A DNA stretch of 64,000 nt from Vibrio hippocampi (GTDB lineage Bacteria > Pseudomonadota > Gammaproteobacteria > Enterobacterales > Vibrionaceae): NCBI RefSeq assembly GCF_921292975.1, contig NZ_CAKLCM010000002.1, positions 682,001-746,000 of the forward strand, given 5' to 3'. Every line of letters begins with the position of its first letter. Within the stretch, counting starts at the first letter, position 1. Made by a program: the position numbers and the translations under genes. The notes below the pieces were generated by a model. The model had not been told where the DNA came from. It made no database searches and saw only the letters and a list, made by a program, of their open reading frames with translations. Below are positions 35,554 to 43,425 of the stretch, one piece after another.

Positions 35554-37011
35554 ATGGATCGGGAAGTTTCGGATAGTCAAGTATTACTAACCCAGCAAGA
35601 CTTGTTAGTCGAGTTATCAAACGGACTGTTGGTGTTTAACAGTGACTACTTGATTCGACGTATACCTGAACTGAATCAGTTGATTCCAGAGCAACTCGTG
35701 ATTGAAAACCAAGCTGGGGTGCTCAGAGATTTTGGGCATGGTGTTTACTTGTTGATGCCCTCTGATTCTTTTGATGGAACGGTGGAGTTTCGTTGTGTCG
35801 TTGCGGGTGTTCCCATCACGGCTTGTTGTGATTTTTATCCTTCCGGAAAAGGTGAGGTATTGTGTGTTGAACGTACCCATCTGTTGGATGCGTTGCCCAA
35901 TCACTTAGGATGTTTCAGTATATTGGCAGACAACAGTTTGCTGCTCACCCATAAGCAGTTGTGGGCTCTGTTAGGATTGTCGCAATCGCAGGCGCAAGGT
36001 TTTAAAATACACAAAGTCACGGTTGCAGGAGACGAGTATCAAGCGAAGTTATCAAGGGATTTTTGCTTACTTTGTCGCCATCATCCAGTCTATACCAGTC
36101 TCACTTCGCCATTACCAAAAATGGTTAACATACAAATAGAGCTGCTAAATTGTGTGACCAAACAGCTCTATCACCACACGTTACCGCTTGATCTGAGCTT
36201 GTTCCATCATATCTTTGTGACTCCGATAGCAACGCGTCACCAAACGCAACCAAAGTACTTAAGTCAATCCGATTTATTGCGTTCCGCCGGGGAACTCTCT
36301 AGCCCGATACTATTTATTGATAGCGTTTACAGCGTAGAAAACGACGAGTTTCTTGTCGCGACGGAGAACGGCTCGTTTAAGCTACCGACTGATCGAGATC
36401 CGCACTTTATCTACAGCATTTCTGATGCCATTGATATTGTTGCATTAGGGGTAGTGATGCCATCGTTATCCTCAGTGGAACATAACAACCCCTCCTTAGC
36501 GGTGAAAAAATGGTGTGATATCAAGGTCAATAAACAAGACCTGCTAGCCAGTGCGGTAGTAGATAATACAGACCGTTTAAATTCCGTGTCCTATCAACAT
36601 TGTGATTGGGTTGATGTGGTGACTGAAAGTGGCGATGAACTGACGCTCAACGCGCAAAGTAGCAGTCATGGATTAGGGAAACTGTCACTCAGTGCGAGTG
36701 AAGATAGAGTCTCTGAGGGCTATCTAAGTTTTGAGTTGGTATTTATGCCGAACTTGGTTTTTCATCGCTGTGTTCAGGAACGCAATGAGCATCAATGGCA
36801 AATCTCAACCAAAGAGATAGAAAACCTGATTGCTAAAAGAACCAAAAAGCGTATTCAACATCTCGACATTAACTGCAACACAGCCTGTGTCACCATGTCG
36901 GACGCAGAGACTTGTGCATTATGGACGACAGAATGGCTCTCGCAAGTCAGGTTGAACCTGACCTTAACGTTTGAAGATGGCAGTTTGGGTTTTTCTTCGA
37001 TCAATATTTGA
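35554..37011 (+). CDS. Unrecognised 485-residue protein
   Basis: I cannot assign a family. It is a soluble protein with no signal peptide and no membrane segment, rich in beta-like stretches (LVELSNGLLVFN, VLRDFGHGVYLLMP) and in Cys (at least nine), including CLLCRHH near residue 171 and CVQER later. AAGGGA lies seven bases before ATG 35554. It follows the EAL gene in the same direction by 62 bases and precedes the H-NOX pair by about 330 bases. It may therefore belong to the same c-di-GMP / nitric oxide network, but nothing in the sequence shows how. Confidence 0.8.
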   Translation: MDREVSDSQVLLTQQDLLVELSNGLLVFNSDYLIRRIPELNQLIPEQLVIENQAGVLRDFGHGVYLLMPSDSFDGTVEFRCVVAGVPITACCDFYPSGKGEVLCVERTHLLDALPNHLGCFSILADNSLLLTHKQLWALLGLSQSQAQGFKIHKVTVAGDEYQAKLSRDFCLLCRHHPVYTSLTSPLPKMVNIQIELLNCVTKQLYHHTLPLDLSLFHHIFVTPIATRHQTQPKYLSQSDLLRSAGELSSPILFIDSVYSVENDEFLVATENGSFKLPTDRDPHFIYSISDAIDIVALGVVMPSLSSVEHNNPSLAVKKWCDIKVNKQDLLASAVVDNTDRLNSVSYQHCDWVDVVTESGDELTLNAQSSSHGLGKLSLSASEDRVSEGYLSFELVFMPNLVFHRCVQERNEHQWQISTKEIENLIAKRTKKRIQHLDINCNTACVTMSDAETCALWTTEWLSQVRLNLTLTFEDGSLGFSSINI

Positions 37012-37028
37012 GTCGGGCAGCGTTACCC

Positions 37029-37118
37029 ATCGGTTCGTTGTCGTTAATAGCTTCGTTGGCATCCATAGCTTCGTTGTCATCTATAGCTTCGTTGTCATCT
37101 ATAGCTTCGTTGTCTCCA
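37029..37118. repeat. 18-bp degenerate tandem repeat, five units
   Basis: Units like ATAGCTTCGTTGTCATCT; two central copies are identical, the others differ at a few positions. It lies 17 bases after the stop of the unknown gene, in the space before the H-NOX gene. Confidence 0.9.
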
Positions 37119-37278
37119 TAAATTGATAGCGCTCATTGTTAACGTACCTCGTAACATATCGTCATAGTCTTAAGATTGAGATAGCGGAATAACTGGACAT
37201 TGTCGTTGTGTGTTCTATTACTAACACTATGACTTTTCAGAAAGTTGTTATACCCAATTTAAGATAATAAGTGCGACC

Positions 37279-37330
37279 ATGCTGAACAGTTTGTGATCGT
37301 ATTGAACGGTCTGTGATCATGTCGAATACA
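37279..37330. repeat. 20-bp degenerate tandem repeat, two and a half units
   Basis: ATGCTGAACAGTTTGTGATC is followed by GTATTGAACGGTCTGTGATC and a partial third unit, just before the ribosome binding site of the H-NOX gene. Confidence 0.7.
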
Positions 37331-37341
37331 GGGGAAAGCGA

Positions 37342-37881
37342 ATGAAAGGGATCATATTCACTGAGTTTATGGAGTTGGTGGAAGATAAATTTGGACTCGA
37401 AGTCTTGGACGAAGTGCTTGAGATGTCGGGGGATGAAGGCATCTACACCGCAGTGGGCAGTTATGACCACAATGATCTGGTTAAGCTTATCGTTAACTTG
37501 AGTAAAAAGACCAAGATTGACCCAGCAACACTACAACAAGTGTTTGGTCAAACCGTGTTTAAGACGTTACTCGCGTCCATACCCGAGACAGCTAGTATCG
37601 GTCAGAGCCATTCTACCTTCCAGTTTATTCGTCATGTGGAAGACTACATTCATGTCGAGGTAAAAAAACTTTATTCCGATGCGCAGCCGCCGAAATTTTA
37701 CTTTATCAGTGAAACAGAGACGGAAATGGTGATGGATTATCAAAGTGCGAGGTGTATGTCTAATGTCTGCTTGGGACTCATCGAGGGCTGTGCAACGCAC
37801 TTTGGGGAAACGATCACGGTAGATATGTCCCCTCAAAGTGATGACAGCAGTTTAGTGCGTTTCCATTTAACTCTCGCCTAG
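37342..37881 (+). CDS. H-NOX haem nitric oxide sensor
   Basis: H-NOX proteins bind NO through a haem and control a partner kinase or cyclase. Seen: the proximal haem ligand H104 in DYIHVEVKKLYSDAQPP and the haem-propionate motif YxSxR as Y133-Q-S-A-R137. Length 179 residues is normal. Odd: the C-terminal Cys/His residues that form a zinc or redox site in several bacterial H-NOX proteins are not present; only C138 and two other Cys remain and no late Cys follows. AGGGGA precedes ATG 37342. The next gene is the hybrid kinase, seven bases later. Confidence 0.92.
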   Translation: MKGIIFTEFMELVEDKFGLEVLDEVLEMSGDEGIYTAVGSYDHNDLVKLIVNLSKKTKIDPATLQQVFGQTVFKTLLASIPETASIGQSHSTFQFIRHVEDYIHVEVKKLYSDAQPPKFYFISETETEMVMDYQSARCMSNVCLGLIEGCATHFGETITVDMSPQSDDSSLVRFHLTLA

Positions 37882-37888
37882 CTCGCGT

Positions 37889-39574
37889 ATGCCTGAAGGG
37901 TCAGCGTTAGAACGCAAATTAAAGCGAGAGGTCTCTGCACGAAAAGCAGCGGAGGCGCTACTTGAGCAAAAAAGCTTGGAGTTGTTTACTGCCAATCAAC
38001 AGCTCGAAGTGGCATTAAAGCAGGTCGAAGAGCGCTCTCAAGACAGCTTTAAGCGTTTAGAACTGCAAGAGCGGGTGGAGAAAATACTGATTCACTTCGG
38101 TCGTACCTTCCTGCGCACCAATCCTGATGATGTGCTGGTTCTCGATCTCGTCAGGCAGTTAAACGCTATTTCCGACCAACTCGAATGTGAGATAACTCTA
38201 CCCAACGATCTCCTCGCTAGCCTGACATTTGGTCATTATGGCAATAGTCAATCCATCACTGATGGGGAAGGCGAACTTAACCAGATAGCCATTGCGATTG
38301 AGGTTGAGCAGTTAGCGATAGGGACTTTAGAGGTCACGGTCTGTGACAATAGCTATGATAGTGAATTTGTGACCAGTCAAATGTCGCTGGTTTGTGAGTT
38401 GATATCCAGCGCACTGAGTCGTCAGATGATGAACAAGCGGTTGATTGCCTCAAAAGAGCGCGCGGAAGCCTCGGAGCGTTCTACTCGTGAATTTCTTGCC
38501 ATGATTAATCACGAGCTACGCACGCCACTTAATGGCTTGCTCGGCAGTGTCGAATTACTGGCGGATACCGATCTAAGCGAACCACAAAAAGACCTACACC
38601 ACAATTTGAGCCAGTCCGGGCAGTTATTGCGGGCTATCATCAACGACCTGCTTGATTACAGTAAAATTAATGCTGGTATGTTAGAGCTGATCAAAAGTGA
38701 ATTTGCTTGGAGTACGTTAGAGAAAACCCTGCGCAGTATTTTTGAGTACAAAGCGGATGAAAAACAGATTGGCTTTAATATCAATGCATCATGCTTGGAA
38801 GGCATGGTGATACATGCTGACTTAGAGCGTTTGACGCAAGTATTCGTTAACCTAATCGGCAATGCCATTAAGTTCACCCACCACGGACAAGTCGATGTCA
38901 ATATTCAGCTCGAGCAACAACAATTTGTTTTTGAGGTCAAAGATACTGGTATCGGTATCAGTGAACAGGCACAAGAGCGGCTATTTCAGCCCTTTATCCA
39001 AGTTGATCGCTCAAGCTCAAGAAACTACGAAGGCACAGGTTTAGGGCTAGCGATATGCAAAAAGCTCATTGAGGTGATGGGGGGCGAGATACAACTCAGC
39101 AGTGAACTGGGTGTCGGTACTCGTTTTGAGGTTCGACTGCCTCTGCCGGTGAAGAAGATCCAACAGAGTGTGCAGCATGCAACTCAGCATGATGAAGAGT
39201 CGACCGACTACTCCATGCTTGATGTGTTAGTCGTGGATGACATTAAACTCAATCAAGTCATTATCACCAAAATGCTGCACAAGCTAGGCATCACGGCCGA
39301 CCTTGCTGTGAATGGTTTAGAAGCGGTACAACATGCCAGCGCGAAGCAATATGACATCATCTTTATGGATTGTCGTATGCCAGTGATGGACGGTTTTGAG
39401 GCGACTAAACAACTGCGTGATGCCAACTATAGTCAACCTATAGTTGCGTTAACGGCGGGGACGACATTGGAAGAGCGTCAAACTTGTTTTGATGTCGGCA
39501 TGGATGACATTTTATCCAAACCTTATACCGCTAATGATCTGAAACAGACGCTATCTAAGTGGGGGCTGAGATGA
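37889..39574 (+). CDS. H-NOX-associated hybrid histidine kinase
   Basis: Soluble kinase expected to be controlled by the H-NOX protein encoded seven bases upstream. Seen: an N-terminal coiled coil (residues 1-60), a GAF-like middle, the phospho-accepting H208 in MINHELRTPLNGLLG, the HATPase domain (DTGIGISEQ, GTGLGLAICKKL), and a C-terminal receiver domain with D494 in IIFMDCRMPVMDGF. No membrane segment. There is no Hpt domain, so phosphate must be passed to a separate Hpt protein, as in the vibrio NO/quorum-sensing kinase HqsK. There is no clear ribosome binding site, which fits translational coupling to H-NOX. Confidence 0.9.
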   Translation: MPEGSALERKLKREVSARKAAEALLEQKSLELFTANQQLEVALKQVEERSQDSFKRLELQERVEKILIHFGRTFLRTNPDDVLVLDLVRQLNAISDQLECEITLPNDLLASLTFGHYGNSQSITDGEGELNQIAIAIEVEQLAIGTLEVTVCDNSYDSEFVTSQMSLVCELISSALSRQMMNKRLIASKERAEASERSTREFLAMINHELRTPLNGLLGSVELLADTDLSEPQKDLHHNLSQSGQLLRAIINDLLDYSKINAGMLELIKSEFAWSTLEKTLRSIFEYKADEKQIGFNINASCLEGMVIHADLERLTQVFVNLIGNAIKFTHHGQVDVNIQLEQQQFVFEVKDTGIGISEQAQERLFQPFIQVDRSSSRNYEGTGLGLAICKKLIEVMGGEIQLSSELGVGTRFEVRLPLPVKKIQQSVQHATQHDEESTDYSMLDVLVVDDIKLNQVIITKMLHKLGITADLAVNGLEAVQHASAKQYDIIFMDCRMPVMDGFEATKQLRDANYSQPIVALTAGTTLEERQTCFDVGMDDILSKPYTANDLKQTLSKWGLR

Positions 39575-39642
39575 TTTCGAGACTGAGATAGCATCGAGAC
39601 CGAGTTAGTACCGAGACTGAGATAGTACCGAGACTGAGATAG
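39575..39642. repeat. 17-bp degenerate tandem repeat, four units
   Basis: TACCGAGACTGAGATAG is present twice exactly and twice with changes, beginning directly after the kinase stop codon. Confidence 0.9.
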
Positions 39643-39664
39643 TCGTCTGTTATTCAACGGTGAT

Positions 39665-41050
39665 TCACACTGACTCGTTTTGTAGCACAGGCAGTATTTT
39701 TGATAGCTTATCGAAGGTTTCTTGGTACTCAGATTCCCATTGACTATCCGCGACGATACCGCCGCCCGCCCAAGCATAAAGTTTGCCTTGTTTGGCCAGT
39801 AACGTACGAATGGTGATACTGGTATCCATTTTTCCGTGGGCACTGATATAACCGATGCTGCCGCAATAGACACTGCGTCGGTTTGGTTCTAACTCTTCAA
39901 TGATTTCCATGGCTCTTACCTTAGGCGCGCCAGTAATCGATCCTCCAGGAAAACAGGCACGCAACAAATCACAAGCACGGTATTGTTTGTCCAACTCTCC
40001 AACCACAGTGCTCACTAAGTGATGGACCGCAGAAAAGCTCTCGATTTCAAATAGCTTAGGAACTTGCACACTACCCGGTTTGGATACGCGACCAATATCG
40101 TTCCGCAGTAAGTCAACGATCATCAAATTCTCCGCCTGATCCTTACTTGCTGACGCCAGTTCAGCGGCGTTGGCTTGATCTTCCTCAGACGTTTGACCGC
40201 GGGGGCGTGTGCCTTTGATTGGCTTAGTTTCTATCTTGTGTTGATCAAGCTGTAAAAAGCGCTCAGGAGAGACACTTAAAATAGCGCTATCATCGGTACG
40301 AATGAAAGCACTAAATGGCGCGTTATTGGCGCGATCCAATCGCTGATAGGCTTGCCACTCGCTGCCCTGATATTGAGCATGAAAGCGTTGTGCTAGATTG
40401 ATTTGGTAGCAATCGCCAGATTGTAGATAGCGATGAACCGAGGCTATTTTGTCCGAATAACGGGTTTTATCCATATTGGATTGCCAAGGGGATTGTAAAC
40501 AAAATTCCCCATCTTTCTCGGCGTGAGACTGCGTCAGCCAAGCTAAAAATTGTTGTGCTTGTTCAATCGTTGGGGCAACGACAACCGCTTGCTGTTGTTG
40601 ATGATCCACCATTAAGGCACAACGATAAATTCCGACAGACATATCGGCAGTTTGTGTGTCATTACTGGCTAAGGTCGGAATCGTTTCGACACGACGACCA
40701 AGATCGTAAGCAAAATAACCCAGTGCGCCACCGACAAATGGCCAAGGTGTGTCAACTTGACCTTCACCTATCTCGATTTGAATCAAAGACTGTAATAGTT
40801 GGAACGGATCGCGGTTGGTTTGCTGCTGTTGACCCTGACTGGTGTAGTGTGATGATTCACCGCGAGTGACAACCGTCGCGCAGGGTTGGGCGACGAGGAT
40901 ATCGAAGCGACTGTTTTCATGCTGGTGACCAGAGGAGTTGAGCAGCATCGACCACGGCAGATGTTGAATCAATGCGAAATAGTCTTTGGCTAGTTCTGGA
41001 GAGTAGTCCAAGGACAGAAATTGACAAGAAAGTGGTTGTTTGTTGTTCAT
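39665..41050 (-). CDS. pabB: Aminodeoxychorismate synthase component I
   Basis: PabB makes 4-amino-4-deoxychorismate from chorismate for folate synthesis. Seen: chorismate-binding fold segments PIKGTRPRG, DLLRNDIGRVSKPGSV, FPGGSITGAPKVRAMEII, and the C-terminal AWAGGGIVADS. The PIKGTRPRG Lys is the catalytic residue in this family. Length from ATG 41050 is 461 residues, close to other PabB proteins. An upstream TTG is possible. It is convergent with the H-NOX kinase and divergent from fumarase. Confidence 0.92.
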   Translation of the reverse strand: MNNKQPLSCQFLSLDYSPELAKDYFALIQHLPWSMLLNSSGHQHENSRFDILVAQPCATVVTRGESSHYTSQGQQQQTNRDPFQLLQSLIQIEIGEGQVDTPWPFVGGALGYFAYDLGRRVETIPTLASNDTQTADMSVGIYRCALMVDHQQQQAVVVAPTIEQAQQFLAWLTQSHAEKDGEFCLQSPWQSNMDKTRYSDKIASVHRYLQSGDCYQINLAQRFHAQYQGSEWQAYQRLDRANNAPFSAFIRTDDSAILSVSPERFLQLDQHKIETKPIKGTRPRGQTSEEDQANAAELASASKDQAENLMIVDLLRNDIGRVSKPGSVQVPKLFEIESFSAVHHLVSTVVGELDKQYRACDLLRACFPGGSITGAPKVRAMEIIEELEPNRRSVYCGSIGYISAHGKMDTSITIRTLLAKQGKLYAWAGGGIVADSQWESEYQETFDKLSKILPVLQNESV

Positions 41051-41247
41051 TTGCTTAATTTGTGACAAAAGCGTTATCAGATAGATGGCGCATAGAGAAA
41101 AGCAAGAGTATCATATTTTTACAGCAAAAAGTCGTCCATTTATCCTTATGTTTACTGGGGTTTCGCCCAAGTTTCTGGTTAGCACGAGGTCTAGGGTGAA
41201 TGAAAACGGCGCACAATTAGGAAGTAATGATAATAAAGAGGTATTCA

Positions 41248-42768
41248 ATGGCGATTATAAAAAAGCAGGATGTGATTAGTAGTGTGGCGGATGCATTACA
41301 GTACATCTCTTACTATCATCCACTCGATTTTATTCAGGCCCTAGATCAAGCGTATCAAAGAGAACAGAGCCAAGCGGCAAAAGATGCCATGGCGCAAATT
41401 TTGATTAACTCCCGCATGGCGGCTGAAGGTCATCGTCCAATTTGTCAAGATACGGGGATTGTGACCTGTTTCGTTAACATAGGCATGAATGTTCAATGGG
41501 ACAGCGACTTGACGGTTCAAGAAATGGTGGATGAAGGGGTTCGACAGGCTTACAACAACCCAGATAATCCACTGCGTGCGTCGGTACTTAAGGACCCGGC
41601 AGGCAAACGCATCAATACCAAAGACAATACGCCAGCCGTTGTGCATATCAATATGGTGCCGGGCGACAAAGTCGAGATTCAAATCGCGGCTAAAGGCGGA
41701 GGTTCGGAAAACAAGACCAAGATGGTGATGCTTAATCCATCTGACGATATAGCCGCATGGGTAGAAAAAACGTTGCCAACGATGGGCGCGGGTTGGTGTC
41801 CACCGGGCATGCTCGGTATCGGCATTGGTGGCACCGCAGAGAAAGCCGCCGTGCTGGCGAAAGAGTCTCTGATGGAGCATATCGACATTCAAGAATTGAT
41901 CGAACGCGGTCCAGAAAATGCCGAAGAAGAGTTGCGCCTTGATATCTTCAACCGTGTTAATCGACTGGGTATCGGTGCGCAGGGTCTTGGCGGTTTAACT
42001 ACCGTAGTAGACGTCAAGATCAAGACCGCGCCAACCCATGCCGCTTCGAAACCGGTTTGTATGATCCCCAATTGCGCGGCTACTCGCCACGTTCATTTTA
42101 CCTTGGATGGCAGCGGACCTGCGGAACTCACGCCACCTAAATTGGAAGATTGGCCTGACATTACTTGGGAAGCGGGTGATAACACTCGCCGAGTCAACCT
42201 TGACCAAGTCACGAAGGAAGATGTACAGCAATGGAAAACCGGTGAAACCATACTGCTGAGCGGAAAAATACTCACTGGTCGTGATGCCGCACACAAGCGT
42301 ATCCAAGGCATGTTGGAAAGCGGTGAAGGGCTACCGGAAGGCGTCGACTTTAAGGGTAAGTTTATCTATTACGTTGGACCCGTTGATGCTGTCGGTGATG
42401 AGGTCGTCGGTCCTGCCGGTCCAACAACGTCAACTCGTATGGATAAGTTTACCGATATGATGCTTGAGCAGACGGGTTTAACTGGCATGATAGGAAAAGC
42501 AGAGCGTGGTGACGCCGCGATTGAGTCTATCAAACAACACAAAGCGGTTTATCTTATGGCGGTCGGCGGTGCCGCGTATTTGGTTGCTAAGGCAATCAAA
42601 AAAGCGTGTGTTGTCGCGTTCGAAGATTTAGGTATGGAAGCCATTTATGAGTTTGAAGTGGAAGATATGCCGGTATCGGTGGCGGTGGATTCTTCGGGAG
42701 CCAACGCTCACCAAATTGGACCTGATACTTGGAAAGTGAAAATAGCTGAAGCAGAAGGCAATCTGTAG
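41248..42768 (+). CDS. fumA: Fumarate hydratase, class I (iron-sulphur)
   Basis: Class I fumarases are oxygen-sensitive [4Fe-4S] enzymes that interconvert fumarate and malate in the TCA cycle. Seen: CQDTGIVTCFVNIG, GAGWCPPGMLGIGIGGT and MIPNCAATRH, which together hold the cluster-binding cysteines. The fused C-terminal domain follows (LLSGKILTGRDAAHKRI, VGPVDAVGDEVVGPAGPTT). Length 506 residues. GAGG is about six bases before ATG 41248; two upstream in-frame codons lack this. I use the symbol loosely, since FumA and FumB cannot be told apart here. The terminator after the gene is split by a 44-bp palindromic element. Confidence 0.92.
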   Translation: MAIIKKQDVISSVADALQYISYYHPLDFIQALDQAYQREQSQAAKDAMAQILINSRMAAEGHRPICQDTGIVTCFVNIGMNVQWDSDLTVQEMVDEGVRQAYNNPDNPLRASVLKDPAGKRINTKDNTPAVVHINMVPGDKVEIQIAAKGGGSENKTKMVMLNPSDDIAAWVEKTLPTMGAGWCPPGMLGIGIGGTAEKAAVLAKESLMEHIDIQELIERGPENAEEELRLDIFNRVNRLGIGAQGLGGLTTVVDVKIKTAPTHAASKPVCMIPNCAATRHVHFTLDGSGPAELTPPKLEDWPDITWEAGDNTRRVNLDQVTKEDVQQWKTGETILLSGKILTGRDAAHKRIQGMLESGEGLPEGVDFKGKFIYYVGPVDAVGDEVVGPAGPTTSTRMDKFTDMMLEQTGLTGMIGKAERGDAAIESIKQHKAVYLMAVGGAAYLVAKAIKKACVVAFEDLGMEAIYEFEVEDMPVSVAVDSSGANAHQIGPDTWKVKIAEAEGNL

Positions 42769-42818
42769 CCCGAGTTTTAATAACTCGATAATCATGGTTC
42801 AATAATTGATAGCCCGAT

Positions 42819-42903
42819 AAAAAAAGTGAATCTGGTGCAGCATAGACCCAAATGACCTCTCAATCCCGCAGTTTGAGGTAACTTGGGTACATTCACTTTT
42901 TTT
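42819..42903 (+). terminator. Terminator after fumA, split by a 44-bp element
   Basis: AAAAAAAGTGAAT at 42819 pairs with ATTCACTTTTTTT at 42891. Between them lies the palindromic element, so the terminator now has a large structured loop. Confidence 0.8.
42846..42889. repeat. 44-bp palindromic intergenic element, copy 2
   Basis: ACCCAAATGACCTC at one end is an imperfect inverted repeat of GAGGTAACTTGGGT at the other. It is the reverse complement, at about 35 of 44 positions, of copy 1 at 3467. Confidence 0.75.
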
Positions 42904-42959
42904 GTCTATAATTCAGACATATACTCAAGCGTATCAATTTAATCAAAGGAGAGTGTTGG

Positions 42960-43145
42960 ATGCCTCGGTTTATTCAGATTCTACAACTTATCGTACTTGG
43001 TGTGGTCGGCTTCTTTGTCGGTTATGATCTTATCCTGCACGGGGTCAGTATTTTCCATGAAAAATACGTCACAATGGCGTGTATATTAACTGCGCTGCTT
43101 GAGATTGCACTGTTCGTTATTTATAAGCTAATCGAGGATGATTAA
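42960..43145 (+). CDS. Small two-helix membrane protein (61 aa)
   Basis: I do not recognise a family. Seen: two hydrophobic segments (FIQILQLIVLGVVGFFVGYD and CILTALLEIALFVIYKL) separated by a short charged loop (HEKY), ending with an acidic tail. A strong AAGGAG site lies eight bases before ATG 42960, which supports a real gene. It stands alone between the fumarase terminator and ycjX. Small two-helix proteins of this kind often belong to inner-membrane complexes; the function is unknown. Confidence 0.75.
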   Translation: MPRFIQILQLIVLGVVGFFVGYDLILHGVSIFHEKYVTMACILTALLEIALFVIYKLIEDD

Positions 43146-43425
43146 CGCCTTTATCTAAAAGGCAGTGTGTTGTCACAAAGCACTTAATCTCCTACAGGCG
43201 GTGGACGAGTTATTACGATAATTTATCCACCGTTTCAACGTTTACTATTCTGTTTCAAATCCTATTGTTGGCCTCCTTACCGTGCTGGACTATACGTGAC
43301 ACCGAACACTTAACACCTAACGGGTGATTTTCATCATGCTTAATTGCAGGGTGTTCATGTTAGATTAATCTTGCTTTGCGCATAGTGTGCAGCCTAAATA
43401 TCAATCTTATTGTCGGAGCTTTTAC

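Noticed and set aside
41228..41242. Fur box upstream of fumA
   Set aside because: The left arm TGATAAT matches, but the right arm does not match at all.
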